Shown: positions 34,681 through 45,044, counted from the first letter of the stretch. The stretch: 64,000 bases of DNA from Chelonoidis abingdonii (GCF_003597395.2 NC_133770.1:292969478-293033477), one strand, 5' to 3'. Numbers and translations: made by a program. The notes: a model not told the origin generated them from the letters alone.

Positions 34681-37036
34681 TCAAAAACCATCTCTTGCCC
34701 TGCTGCATGCCCCTGGAGGGCCCAGGCTGCCGGGCAGAGAGAGACTGCCTCTGAGGTCACCTCTTCTGAGTTTTGGACCTCTTGTAGGCAGCCTCGTATC
34801 TCGTCTGGGGCGCAAGGATGGAGGGTTGTACCTTAGGCTTTTGCTTGGGTGGGACGTAGAACCCAAGGGTTTGAAGGGGGTACGTGAGTCCTTCATGATG
34901 TGGAGCCTCACGTCTGTTTGTTCCGTGAACAGGCCCTTGCCATCAAAGGGAAGATTCTGCATCGTGGACTGTGCCTCCGCGAAGAGCTTGGATAGCAGTA
35001 GCCACGATGCCCTGCACATGGACACTGCCAAGACCATGGATTGAGCAGCTGTATCCGACGCTGTCTGCAAAGCAGCCTTTGCAGCAGTGGCGCCCTCCTC
35101 CACCAGCGACTTTAATTCCTTCTTTTCATGCTCCAGAAGGGAGGGCTCAAATTTTGGCAGTGATCCCCACAAGTTAAACTCATATCAACTGAGGAAGGTC
35201 TGGTGGTTGGCTACACAGAGCTGGAAGCTGGCGGACAAATAAAGTTTTCTGCCAAACGAGTCCAGTCTTTTGGAGTCTTTATTCTTGGGTGTGGATCCTG
35301 GTTGGCCTTGTCTTGCCCTGTGGTTCACAGATTCACCACTAGGGAGTTGGGGGCTGGGTGAGTATAGAGCACCAAGTAGTTGTGCTCCACCTTTTTTGAT
35401 ATCGGGGCCAGGGAGGCTGGTGTTTGCCAGAGGGCACTGGAGATGTTGGCCACCCCTTCATGGAGTGGGAGGGCCACTCTGCCCGGTGCTGAGGATGAGT
35501 GCATGTTAAACAGCGAATCTGAGGGTCCCTCCATCTCCTCAGCTTGGAGATGGAGACTGGATGCTACTCGCTTTAGCAGCTCCTGATAGGCCCTGAAGTC
35601 CTCCTGTGGTACGAAGGGGGGCGAAGCTGCGATCTTGTCATCCGGTGCGGGGGAGGGGGCTGGCACTGGGCTCTGCACCTTGGCCGGTGCCACGGGGTCC
35701 ACCTCTTGATCCGACTCCTCGTGTGGTGCTGAAAAGCCGTGACCCGCCGATCTATCCCTTGGAGGTCTGGACAGCACAACTGACGGAGCCTCCGATGCTC
35801 TCGCTATCGACCGAGGTCCTTGCTGGGCGTGCACGGGAGGCCAGGAGGTCCACTGGCACCACTGGCTCTTCCATGGGGGTCCCTGCCATTGGCTCTGGTA
35901 CGGCACCGATGACACCAGCTGGTCGGGTTGGCCTGGCTAGAGAATAGGGCGCTGTGTGTGGTCAAGGTCTGGGTTACCAATGACCTGTCGGTGCTGTGCG
36001 AGTGGTACGTGTGGTGGTACCGAACATGGCTTCTGCCACGGGGCCAGGACTCTGACGTCGAGGAACGGTACTGCCTCGAGCTGCTACTCCTCGAGATGCT
36101 TTGATGCCTGGATCTGTGACAATGCAGAGCTCGCGATCCCCACCAGGAGCGGTGGGTGCGGTGCCTCAATGCGTGAGAGCTGGAGTGTGACCAGCAACGG
36201 CGTCCATGCCGGGAGCGGTTCCAGTAGCTACGCTGAGAGCGGGAGCATCTACGGCGTCAGCACCTGTCCCGCCGATATTCTGTACTTGGCATGGAGTGGT
36301 GTCTAAAACTGTGCTCCGACGGCACCCTACAAGAGAACTTGGAGGGTGACAAGGGTGGAGGCTGGGGGCTGTGTCCCGACAGGATACTGGGTGACGAGCA
36401 GTCCTGAGAGTGGTCTCCTGACTGGGATCTGCATCAGGTCGGTGTCAGCTGATGAGACCCCAGTGGTGGCTTGCCTCTAGAGTGGGGTCTGGGTGCCGGT
36501 GGTGCACCGGGCACCTGCAAGGTCATATCATCTTTGGCCGCCTGCAGGGCCTCCGGTGTCAAAGGCATGTGGACTTTAGCTTGAGAGGTCTGAGTCGACA
36601 CAACCAGACTGCTCCACTCGACCTGAGTCAGAGCTCTAGAACCCAGGGGGGAACTGGGGCTGCCCGATATGGGTCTAGCCTCCCCCCATGCCTTCTCTCT
36701 ACACTTCTGAGACGACAAAGCCTTCCTCTGCTTTTTTGACAGACAGTGGTGCCGGCCACCAGAAGGTACTGGGGGATCACCACGTGCCGAAGACAAAGTA
36801 CCCAGTGCCAGTTCTGCTCGGCGCACCAGGGTAGGAGGCAGTGCCAACTCCACGAGAAGGGCCCAAAGTCTAATGTCTCTCTCTTTTTTCACCCTGGGTT
36901 TGAAGGACCTGCAGATTTTACAGCAGTCGCTGATGTGAGATTTGCCCAGGCAGCAGAGACAGTCAGTGTGCGGATCACTCCTAGGCATCGAACCCCTGCA
37001 AGACTTGCACGATTTAAACTCTGGGGCCCGGGGCAT
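34681..37036 (-). pseudogene. DIRS gag-like ORF, frameshifted
   Basis: The frame 37036-36434 starts MPRAPEFKSCKSCRG and holds a Cys/His cluster, PHTDCLCCLGKSHISDCCKI, typical of DIRS gag. A 36169-35804 frame is Arg/Ser/His-rich. 35915-35325 includes PPFVPQEDFRAYQELLKRVA, GRVALPLHEGVANISSALWQ and HPAPNSLVV. 35172-34681 has QNLPFDGKGLFTEQTDVRLH and MKDSRTPFKPLG. The order equals that of DIRS gag, but the reading frame changes several times. GC-rich compared with the intron. Confidence 0.75.
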
Positions 37037-37169
37037 GCCTCGGCCTGAAGAATAACTAACTAAACTAGAACTTTTACTAACTAATTGATACAGGTACTAC
37101 TGAACAACGAACGAGATTTGAGATGAGCTGCAGCAAAGCTGGAGCGAGTAGTTGCAATGCACCATCACT

Positions 37170-37358
37170 GGCGGCAAGAAGGAACTGAGGGTTGGAGGAG
37201 CGTGCAGCTCCCCTTATAGCGCACTATAGCGGCGCCATTCCAGGGGTCGCAGCAGCACTCCCGCTACGGGTACTACTAAGGGAAAAACTTCCGGCGTCGA
37301 TGGACGTGGCGAGCACGCACACCTACTGTGGTATACACATGAAGAAGCACTCGAAGGA
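37170..37358. repeat. 5' inverted terminal repeat of the younger DIRS
   Basis: Partner of 32881-33075 in inverse orientation. Inside it (37060-37165) is the DIRS leader with repeated TAACTAACTA-like motifs (37047-37083), immediately before the gag start. Confidence 0.82.
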
Positions 37359-37361
37359 GTA

Positions 37362-37480
37362 GGATGAGTAATGGAATATAGATAGGGACCACACATCTCA
37401 AAGCACCTACAGTTATAGGTAAGCAACCTCCTCTTCTTTTTTGAGTGATGGCCCCTATTGTATTCCTATTGTGGGTGATT
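37362..37480. repeat. Internal complementary region of the old DIRS
   Basis: GGAATATAGATAGGGACCAC, then CATCTCAAAGCACCTACAGT, then CTTTTTTGAGTGATGGCCCC and TATTGTATTCC: an imperfect palindrome joining the two end sequences of the old DIRS. Its left half is the complement of 32627-32690 (GAGGCGGTTACTTACCTAGA onward). The younger DIRS begins within a few bases. Confidence 0.6.
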
Positions 37481-37914
37481 GACCAGCAGTACCTAAGTAG
37501 GAAGTGGGCACACGGATGTAGGCAGTAGGGCTGAACAGAATACCAATGTCCCAAAGGAGGCATCAGCAGAAGAATCTTGCACCAGGGTATAATGTCTTGC
37601 AAATGTGTGAAAGGAGCTTCACAGATGTCCAGGAGCGATACTTCCTGAAGAGATGCCACAGTTGTTGCTTGTGCTCTTGTGGAATGAGCTCATGTGGTGG
37701 ACATGGGGGGAGGTTCGAAAGCTGACAGTGTAGAATACACCCAGAGAACCATTTGGAGATTCTCTGGGTGGAGATGGTATGCCCTGACTCTTTCTGCTAT
37801 ACTGACAGTCTTGGAGATTTCCTGGTTGGTTCTGTTCTCTGTAGGTAGAAAACCAAGGCCTGCTGAACATCAAGGGAGTGGTGTCTTCATTCCTCTGTTG
37901 AACTGTGTGGATTT

Positions 37915-38106
37915 TGGGGAGCGGTAGCTCAGTAGTTTGAGCATTGGCCTGTTAAACCCAGGGTTGTGAGTTCAATCCTTGAGGGGACCATTTAGGGATC
38001 TGGGGCAAAAATCAGTACTTGGTCCTGCTAGTGAAGGCAGGGGACTGGACTCAATGACCTTTCAAGGTCCCTTCCAGTTCTTGGAGATAGGATATCTCCA
38101 TTATTA
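37915..38106 (+). mobile_element. Cry-type tRNA-derived SINE, copy 2
   Basis: GGGGAGCGGTAGCTCAGTAG (A box) and GGTTGTGAGTTCAATCCTTG (B box), body ACCATTTAGGGATCTGGGGC, CR1-like tail GGACTGGACTCAATGACCTT, and GATATCTCCATTATT followed by an A-rich tail. It interrupts the old DIRS recombinase. The tail differs from copy 1 (ACTCAATGACC against ACTAGATGACC), suggesting another subfamily. Confidence 0.87.
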
Positions 38107-38139
38107 AAAAAAAATTAAAAAACACAAATAAGTAATGGA

Positions 38140-38760
38140 TTGGTTAAGGTGAAATTCTGAAACTACTTTAGGGGTGAATCTTGTGAGTATTGAGAGAACA
38201 AGGTTCAGGTCCCACTAGGGAGTAGGCTTCTGTGTAGGTGGGAAGGTTCAATTAGGCCTTTCCAGAATCTATCAGTCAGTGGATGTGTGAAGACCAAGTA
38301 GCCCTGAGAAGGTGGATGGTATGCACTGATCAGCGCCAAGTGGACTCTCCAGGAGCTGATGGACAAACTTGATGTCTTCAAAGATAGGATATAGTCCAAG
38401 ATGAGAGGAATATCTGTAGTCTCAGGAAGAATGCCTCTTTGTTGTACCCAAGAAGCGCTTCCATTTAGCTACGTAACATTTTCTAATAAAGTCCTTTCTA
38501 CTACTGGAGACAGTCGTAACATTGTCAGACATTGTAAGGACATGGTGAGAGTGGATGAATTGAAAAAAGGACTTGCATGCTTTCCATACTGCTCACAACT
38601 CCATAATATTGATGTGCATCCTGGCCTCTCAAGATGTCCAAACACCCTGTGCTGTGTGACAGTTCATGTGGGCTGCCCCACCTAATAGGGATGTGTCCGT
38701 AATGATGGCCCTGTCCATGGAGAAAGAGGAAGCCCACGTATCAACAGAAAGCTCTCCCCT
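38140..38760 (-). pseudogene. Old DIRS tyrosine recombinase fragment
   Basis: Minus frame 38399-38205 encodes SWRVHLALISAYHPPSQG and VFTHPLTDRFWKGLIEPS, aligning with RVHLAAISAFH and VFSHAMTGYFLKRL of the younger copy. Similar decayed sequence continues up to about 38760 and, below the SINE, down to 37480. Confidence 0.65.
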
Positions 38761-38792
38761 ACACATGCTAAGAATTTGCAGGACATATTATG

Positions 38793-39195
38793 TTTTGCTG
38801 CAACAGTCTTCCAGCAGATATCGGGGAAGTTAAAATCCCCCCACTAATACTAGCTCATGTGTGTTAGCTAATCTTGTTACATGTTTGTAGAATGACTCAT
38901 CCACTTCCTCTTTCTGATTTGGTGGTCTATAATAGACCCCCATCGTAACATCTCTACTGTTTTTTTCCCTTGTTATTCTCCCTCAGAGACTCCCATAAGG
39001 TCTGTTGCTCACTTCACCTTGGACCTCAGAAAAAGCGTATACATTCTTGATGTACAGTGCAACACCTGCTCCTTTTTTCCCATACCTATCCTTTTGGTAC
39101 AAGCTATCTCCCTCAATGCAGGTGCTCCAATCCTGGGCCTTGTCCCACCAAGTCTCTGTGATGCCAACGAAGTCATAATTTTCCTCATATATCAC
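38793..39195 (-). pseudogene. CR1 endonuclease fragment
   Basis: Minus frame up to 39195 reads YEENYDFVGITETWWDKAQD, then LYQKDRYGKKGAGVALYIKN and EVSNRPYGSL. GITETWW and GAGVALY are conserved blocks of the APE-type endonuclease of CR1. Downstream it decays; the upstream end is cut by the LTR at 39196. No CR1 is evident beyond the LTR. Confidence 0.75.
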
Positions 39196-40106
39196 TGTCA
39201 TAAACAGATAGCTAAGGGTTAATGTTTCTTTTACCTGTAAAGGGTTAACAAAGGGAACCACACACCTGACCAGAGGACCAATCAGGAAACCGGATTTTTC
39301 AAAGCTCAGGGAGGGAATTTTTGGGTGTGTGTCTTTTGTCTGTGTCTCTGCTCTAGTGCTCTCTCGGCTCTGAGAGAGGATCTCTCTACCTTCAGATTTT
39401 CTAATCTTCTGTTTCCAAGTGTAAGTACAAAGTTAGAAGACAATAGGTTTTTATATTGTTTTTGTATTTACATCTGTGTAGTTTGCTGGAATGGTTTAAA
39501 TTGTATTTCTTTTTGGATAAGGCTGTTTATTCATTTTTCTTTAAGCCAAATACCCTGTATATTATCAACTTGACACAGAGATCATTTTTGTGTCTTTTTC
39601 TTTCTTTTTATATAAAGCTTTCTTTTTAAGACCTGTTGGATTTTTTCCCAGTTAAAACTCACCAGGGAATTGGTGGGGAGGAAGGAAACAGGGGGGAAGG
39701 GAAAATCTCTTTGTGTCAGAGTTGCAAAGCTTACCTTTGCAGGGACTCTGATTGAGGGTGAAAGAAACTGGATTTCTCTGTTTTGCATTTCAAGGAATTG
39801 AAATAGGGTGATCATCCAGGGCCATCCAGGGAGGGGAAGTCTGGGGAGGAAATAAAGAAGAGACAAGGGAAGGGGGTTATTTCCCTCTGTTGTAGACTCA
39901 GGGCATCTGAGTCTTGGGGTCCCCCAAGGTTTTGGGTAGACCAGAGGTTTTGGGGAGGTTTTGGGGAGACCAGAGTGCGCCAGACACTGGAATCTGGGCT
40001 GGTGGCAGCACTATCAGATCCAAGCTGGTAATTAAGCTTGGAGGGTTCATGCAGGCACCCACATTTTGGACGCTAAGGTTCAAAATTGGGACTTATGCTT
40101 ATAACA
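39196..40106 (+). mobile_element. Solo LTR (TGTCATAAACAG... family), copy 2
   Basis: 911 bp, begins TGTCATAAACAGATAGCTAA and ends CTTATGCTTATAACA. ATCAC lies on both sides (39191-39195 and 40107-40111), a perfect 5-bp duplication. It contains ACCTGACCAGAGGACCAATC, TATAAAGCTTTCTTTTTAAG and CCAGACACTGGAATCTGGGC as in copies 1 and 3. The G-rich stretch 39915-39975 (GGTTTTGGGGAGGTTTTGGG) is a local duplication. Confidence 0.88.
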
Positions 40107-41994
40107 ATCACGACTTCCCGTCCACACTCCTTATATTTGTATACAGGAATCAAAGTCATTGTGCAGACTGCCCTGTTGCTTTTCTTTTTGCCTTTTTAAT
40201 GTAGTTGTGATTTCTAGACCCTTCTCCAGACCTTGCTTCCCCTTGTCTTCGGTACTTAAGCTAGATGCACACTGGCTGGATTAGTCTGATTTCTCTGAAG
40301 TGGACTTTGAGGAACACTTAGTCTCGTGCTTATGAGAGTGCATCTTACCTTCCTGACAACACTCCACCACGAGGTTTGTGGGGATAGATTCTCCCACACC
40401 AGAGTCAGATGTCACAGCAGGAGGCTCATTCCTTGCTGAATCAGGCCGATACACAGAGGGGTTCCCTGGCCTGGGTCCGACTGGGGCCTCATGGCCTTCT
40501 TCATTAAGTATTTGCAGAGATGAAGTTCCTGCCCTCCTTTGGTATGGCTGGGGAATGATCAGCAGATAGTGAATCTTGCTGCAATGTGAGATTCCCCAGG
40601 GAGCACTGGTGGTTGTCTTTGACTGAGAAGGACTGCAGGTAGGAAGCACAGAATTTGAAGACCAAAGTCCTGGGTGTAGCTGCTACCTGAATCGGGTATG
40701 GGGGGAAGAGAGGGTGCCCTCAGGAGAATAATCTAATGCTAAATGGTACAAACTATTAAAACTGTTAAATTATTTACAAACTAGATTATTCTTATTTTGT
40801 AGAATGAAGCCGAAGCTGCAGACACTGACGGTTCCAACCCAGACCATGTGGTGGTGAGAAGGAACTGCAGAGACTGTTGGTCCGCCCTGTCCTTTACCTC
40901 CTTGGTTGAAGGCACGAGGTGAGCCAGGGTGCATGTGTGGACGGACAGACTACTTCCCAATTCTTTGGCTTCTGGCACATGGTGTGCGTGTGTAGCTTGT
41001 AATGGAATACAATAGGGACCACAACTCAAAGAAGAAATCAAGTCTTCCTGCTTGCTTCTTTAAATCATGATTAAAATTGGTGATTTAAAATCACTTTGGC
41101 TTAAACCAATCCACTTTGAATGCCAGACCATTTTCAGCCTCAATTTATGAGGTATACGCAGAGAACCAACCCTTGCATAGTGCTATAAAACGACCGAATT
41201 CTGACTCAAGTTCATCTCTTTCTCTTTTTTGCAGCTCATTATTTATCTATGAGTAACACAGTGAAAGTCAAGCAGAATGCAAGAACAGAAAGGCCAATGA
41301 AGTCTTGTTTTCATCTGCTAATTTCACCATTTCACTACAGTCATTAAAAGCAGATTTTAACAATATGAGGCACTTAATATTTTTTTAATTGCATATATCT
41401 GTAATGAACACACTTGGTCTTTTGGACTACAACAAGGTCAGTCATTTCCTTTAAAACCTGGGCCTCTTGATCACAGGCCAATGGAGGGTCTTACTGACTT
41501 TTTGCTCTCATAGCTACAACAGGAATTTTCATTATGCTGTTTTTTTTTATGTGGAGGAAGGGGGTGGGCAATGGGTGGCCCAATATGTATTTCCTAATGT
41601 ATTTAGTAGAAATCCAGCAGACCAATACTAAATGGTGAGGCTCAATTAAAACCAAACTTCTAAATAACCCCAACACAAAAATCCAATGTAACTATTTACT
41701 GGTAGTAAAGATTAAAGAGATACTCAAGGCCCCATCCTTTTCAGTAAGTTGGAGTTTTGAAATCTGTAAGCAAGTACAATGTGATTATGTGGCTGTGTAA
41801 ATTACTGCATAGTTATTGTTCTATGATGCAGTTATGAACTTGCAATATACAAATCTGCATCACATTGAAAATTTGGGGGCAACATAAAATAAACTTAATT
41901 TAATATCAAAATACACAAATAAGGGATAATGTCTGATTATACTGCATTGAACCAGGTGGGGGCACTTTGGGGTGAGGGCACGTGGAGGCAGCGC

Positions 41995-42115
41995 CTAACT
42001 TCAATACCTGGAAAGATACTGGAACAAATTATTAAACAATTTGTAAGTGCTAAGTAATACAACAAATCATGCTAAACCAACCTAATTTCCTTAGGCCTAG
42101 CTTAGATGGCCACTG
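41995..42115 (+). pseudogene. CR1 LINE fragment, plus strand
   Basis: AATACCTGGAAAGATACTGG, then AATTATTAAACAATTTGTAA and CAAATCATGCTAAACCAACC TAATTTCC correspond to the CR1 block for 'PGKILEQIIKQF' and 'KSC.TNLIS'. A short piece with an internal deletion. Confidence 0.6.
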
Positions 42116-42192
42116 GCTTAAATATGGATATAGCAGAAGCAGTAGATGACTGGGAGTGGGTCTCACAGTCAAGCTGCCAAAGGCCTTTTAAC

Positions 42193-43768
42193 CATAAGAA
42201 CAGCCATACTGGGTCAAATCAAAGGTCCATCTAGCCCACTATCCTGTCTTCCAGCAGCAGTCAATGCCAGGCGCCCCAGAGGGAATGAATAGAATAGGCA
42301 ATCATCAAATGAGCCATTCCTTGTCGCCCACTCTCAGGCTCTGGCAAAGACAGACTAGGGACATCATCTCTGCCCACCCTGGCTAATAGCCATTGATGGA
42401 CCTATCCCACATTAATGTAGCTAGTTCTTTTTTGAACTGTTATAGTCTTGGCCTTCACAACATTCTCTGGCAAGGAGTTTGACACGTTGACTGTGCATTG
42501 TGTGAAAAAATACTTCTTTTTGTTTGTTTTAAACCTGCTGCCTATTAATTTCATTTGGTGACCCCCTAGTTCTTGTGTTATGAGAAGGTAAATAACATTT
42601 CCTTATTTACTTTCTCCACACCAGTCATGATTTTATAGACCTCTATCATATCCCCCCTTAGTCATCTGTTTTCCAAGCTGAAAAGTCCCAGTCTTATTTA
42701 TCTCTCCTAATATGGCAGCTGTTCTATATTCCTAATCATTTTTGCTGCTCTTTTCTGTACCTTTTCCAATTCCAATATATCTTTTTTGAGATAGGGCGAT
42801 CACATCTACATGCAATATTCAAGATGTGGGTGTACCATGAATTCATATAGAGGCAATATGATATTTTCTGTCCTATTATCTATCTCTTTCTTAATGATTC
42901 CCAATATTCTGTTCGCTTTTTTGACTGCCACTGCACATTGAGTGGATGTTTTCAGAGAACTATCCACAATAACTTCAAGAGCTCCTTCTTGAGTAGTAAC
43001 AGCTAAGTTAGACCCCATCATTGTACATGTATAGTTGGGATTATATTTTCCAATCTGCATTACTTTGCATTTATCAACACTGAATTTCATCTTCCATTTT
43101 GTTGCCCAGTCACCCAGTTTTGAGAGATCCTTTGGTAGCTCTTTACAGTCTGCCTGGGACTTTACTACCTTGTGTAGCTTTGTATCATCTGCAAATTTTG
43201 CCACCTCATTGTTTACCCCTTTTTCCAGATCATTTATGAATATGTTGAATAGGATTGGTCCCAGTACAGACTGCTGGGGGACACCACTATTTACCTATCT
43301 CCATTCTGAAAAGTGACCATTTATTCCTACCCTTTGTTTCCTATCTTTTAACCAGTTACTAATCCGTGAAAGGACCTTCTCTCTTATCCCATGACTGCTT
43401 ACTTTGCTGAAGAGCCTTTGGTGAGGGACTTTGTCAAAGGCTTTCTGAAAATCTAAATACACTATTATCCACTGAATCCCCCTTGTCCACATGCTTGTTG
43501 ACCTCCTGAAAGAATTGTAGTAGGTTGGGGAAGCATGATTTCCTTTTACAAAAACCATGTTGACTCTTCCCCAACAAATTACTTTCATCTATGTGTCTGA
43601 CAATTTTATTCTTTACTATAGTTTCAACCAGTTTGCCTGGTACTGAAGTCAGACATACCAGCCTGTAATTGTTGGGGTCAACTCTGGAGTTTTTTTTAAA
43701 AATTGGCTTCACATTAGCTATCCTCCAGTCATATGGTACAGAAACTGATTTAAATTACAAGTTACACA
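42193..43768 (-). pseudogene. CR1 LINE, antisense, larger part
   Basis: Plus-strand start AAGAACAGCCATACTGGGTC is the CR1 3' end reversed. The minus strand encodes, in pieces, FADDTKLHKVVKSQADCKEL, LSKLGDWATKWKMKFSVDKC and HPHLEYCM (42806-43204), VYLDFQKAFDKVPHQRLFSK (43295-43588) and VDPNNYRLVCLTSVPGKLVE (43434-43712). These are CR1 reverse-transcriptase blocks. The element is split at 43769 by a Penelope tail and resumes at 44220. Confidence 0.88.
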
Positions 43769-43778
43769 CTACACTTAA

Positions 43779-44015
43779 AAACAACAAGGAGTCCGGTGGC
43801 ACCTTAAAGACTAACAGATTTATTTGGGCATAAGCTTTCGTGGGTAAAAAACCTCACTTCTTCAGAAGAAGTGAGGTTTTTTTACTTAGGAAGAAGTGAG
43901 GTTTTTTTAACCAAGAAAGCTTATGCCCAAATAAATCTGTTAGTCTTTAAGGTGTCATCGGACTCCTTGTTGTTTTTGTGGATACAGACTAACACGGCTA
44001 TCCCTTGATACTGGA
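43779..44015. mobile_element. Penelope-like tail forming a long inverted repeat
   Basis: The left arm AACAACAAGGAGTCCGGTGG...TTATTTGGGCATAAGCTTTC...CCTCACTTCTTC is mirrored by GAAGAAGTGAGG...GAAAGCTTATGCCCAAATAA...GACTCCTTGTTGTTTTTGTG. The right arm runs on to CAGACTAACACGGCTATCCC, the Penelope terminus. Arms of about 85 bp are separated by only a few dozen bases that include a second copy of the GAAGAAGTGAGGTTTTTTTA motif. Near-identical flanks CTACACTTAA (43769-43778) and CTACAGTTAA (44210-44219) look like its target duplication. Confidence 0.82.
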
Positions 44016-44017
44016 TA

Positions 44018-44206
44018 CACCTCTACCCCGATATAACGCTGTCCTCGGGAGACAAAAAATCTTACTGCGTTATAGGTGAAACCATGTTATATCGAACTTG
44101 CTTTGATCCGCCGAAGCACGCAGCCCCGCCCGCCCCGAAGCTCCACTTTATCGCATTATAGCCAAATTCGTGTTATAGCGGGTCATGTTATATCGGGGTA
44201 CAGGTG
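44018..44206. mobile_element. MITE with TA flanks (CACCTCTACCCCGATATAAC ends)
   Basis: 189 bp. Left TIR CACCTCTACCCCGATATAAC; right end GTTATATCGGGGTACAGGTG, its complement apart from one base. TA on both sides (44016-44017, 44207-44208) points to the Tc1/mariner/pogo group. The ATATAACG/CGTTATA motif recurs internally (ACTGCGTTATAGGTGAAACC), so the element is partly palindromic. It sits at the end of the Penelope tail. Confidence 0.8.
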
Positions 44207-44219
44207 TAGCTACAGTTAA

Positions 44220-44510
44220 TAGTTCCGCAATTTCACATTTGAGTTCCTTCAGAACTCAGGTGAATACCATCTGGTCCTGGTGACTTATTACTGTTTAATT
44301 TAACAATTAGTTCCAAAACCTTCTCTAATGACATCTCGATCTGTGACAGTTCCTCAGATTTGTCACCTAAAAAGAATGGCTCAGCTTTGGGAATCTTCTT
44401 CACATTCTCAGATGTGAAGACCGATGCAAGTAATTCATTTAGGTTCTCTGCAATGGCCTTATCGTCCTCGAATGCTCCTTTAGCATCTCAATCGTCCAGT
44501 GGCTCCACTG
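44220..44510 (-). pseudogene. CR1 LINE, antisense, continuation
   Basis: TAGTTCCGCAATTTCACATT, then GAGTTCCTTCAGAACTCAGG, GAATACCATCTGGTCCTGGT and GATGTGAAGACCGATGCAAG continue the CR1 interrupted at 43768; this is the RT region upstream of the domain in that piece. It ends near 44510. Confidence 0.75.
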
Positions 44511-44791
44511 GTTGTTTAGCAGGCTTCTTGCTTCCGGTGTACTTAAAAAATTTAAACCACCAGGGCTGAGTCACTGCAGAGAGGGGAAGATGCTCCCCTC
44601 CAAGAGGACTCCAAGGGGGTCCCGAAGACAGACTCGTGGCACAGATGGGGGAAAAGAAGCAGGGGCGGGAAGTCACCCAGGAAACAGGTGTAAAGGTGCC
44701 CACCCCTAGGCCACATATTGAGACCATTATTTTGAAGGGCCCTGCGTTGGAACCCAGTGGACCACGGTGGATCCAGGTTCACTCACCCCCA

Positions 44792-44934
44792 GCCATTGAC
44801 TTGCCACTGGGCGACACTGACACTGATTCCAAATGCTAGGCAAGGTGGCCACTGATTCTCACTGTTGGGCAACATTGCCACTGACTCTGGCTGCTAGGCA
44901 AGGCAGCCACTGACTCTTGCCACTGGGCAACACA
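44792..44934 (+). repeat. 29-bp minisatellite, about five units
   Basis: Three clean units start at 44848, 44877 and 44906 (GCCACTGATTCTCACTG..., GCCACTGACTCTGGCTG..., GCCACTGACTCTTGCCA...), each 29 bp and containing a variant of GGGCAACA or AGGCAAGG. Two poorer units precede them (44792-44818 and 44819-44847). It may be part of an LTR or other repeat covering about 44515-44990, which I cannot name. Confidence 0.75.
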
Positions 44935-45044
44935 GCCTTGGAGTATTGCCACTAGGACATACTGCTGGCCTTGGACAAAACTACCCCCGCCCCCACAACA
45001 GGTGTATTAACAGAAGTGTTGTATGTAAGACACAGGAACTAACT

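Larger units (their letters stand above)
32859..37358 (-). mobile_element. Younger DIRS retrotransposon with internal RT deletion
   Basis: About 4.5 kb. ITRs: 32881-33075 against 37170-37358 inverted; both contain ACAGTAGGTGTGC and GGAAGTTTTTCCCT when read outward to inward. Reading 5' to 3' on minus: ITR, gag-like region (37036 to about 34680), a short junction, tyrosine recombinase (about 34385-33192), internal complementary region (33097-33156) and 3' ITR. RT, RNase H and any methylase are missing between gag and recombinase. DIRS elements make circular DNA intermediates and use a recombinase rather than an integrase, so no target duplication is expected; none is seen. Confidence 0.82.
32648..41033 (-). 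mobile_element. Old DIRS retrotransposon, split by later insertions
   Basis: Inverted terminal repeats: 32648-32804 (GCTCTTTGAGATGTGTGGTC at the outer end) and 40875-41033, whose reverse complement reads CTTTGAGTTGTGGTCCCTAT and shares CATGCACCCTGGCTCACCTC-type sequence further in. Minus-strand tyrosine recombinase remnants lie at about 37430-38760. An internal complementary region at 37362-37480 has both end sequences back to back (GATAGGGACCACACATCTCA and TTGAGTGATGGCCCCTATTG). It hosts the younger DIRS, a Cry SINE, a CR1 fragment and an LTR. Assigned minus from the recombinase frame. Confidence 0.7.
31627..41113. repeat. AT-rich DNA repeat split by the DIRS/SINE nest
   Basis: The left part (31627-31770 and 31950-32630) and the right part (41036-41113) look like one dispersed AT-rich element. 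It starts GGCTGGATAAAAATCAATGA and ends GGCTTAAACCAATCCA; the reverse of the end gives TGGATTGGTTTAAGCC, a weak inverted match to the start. Between them lie the Cry SINE and the old DIRS. The link is an inference from similar ends; no target duplication was found. Confidence 0.4.
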
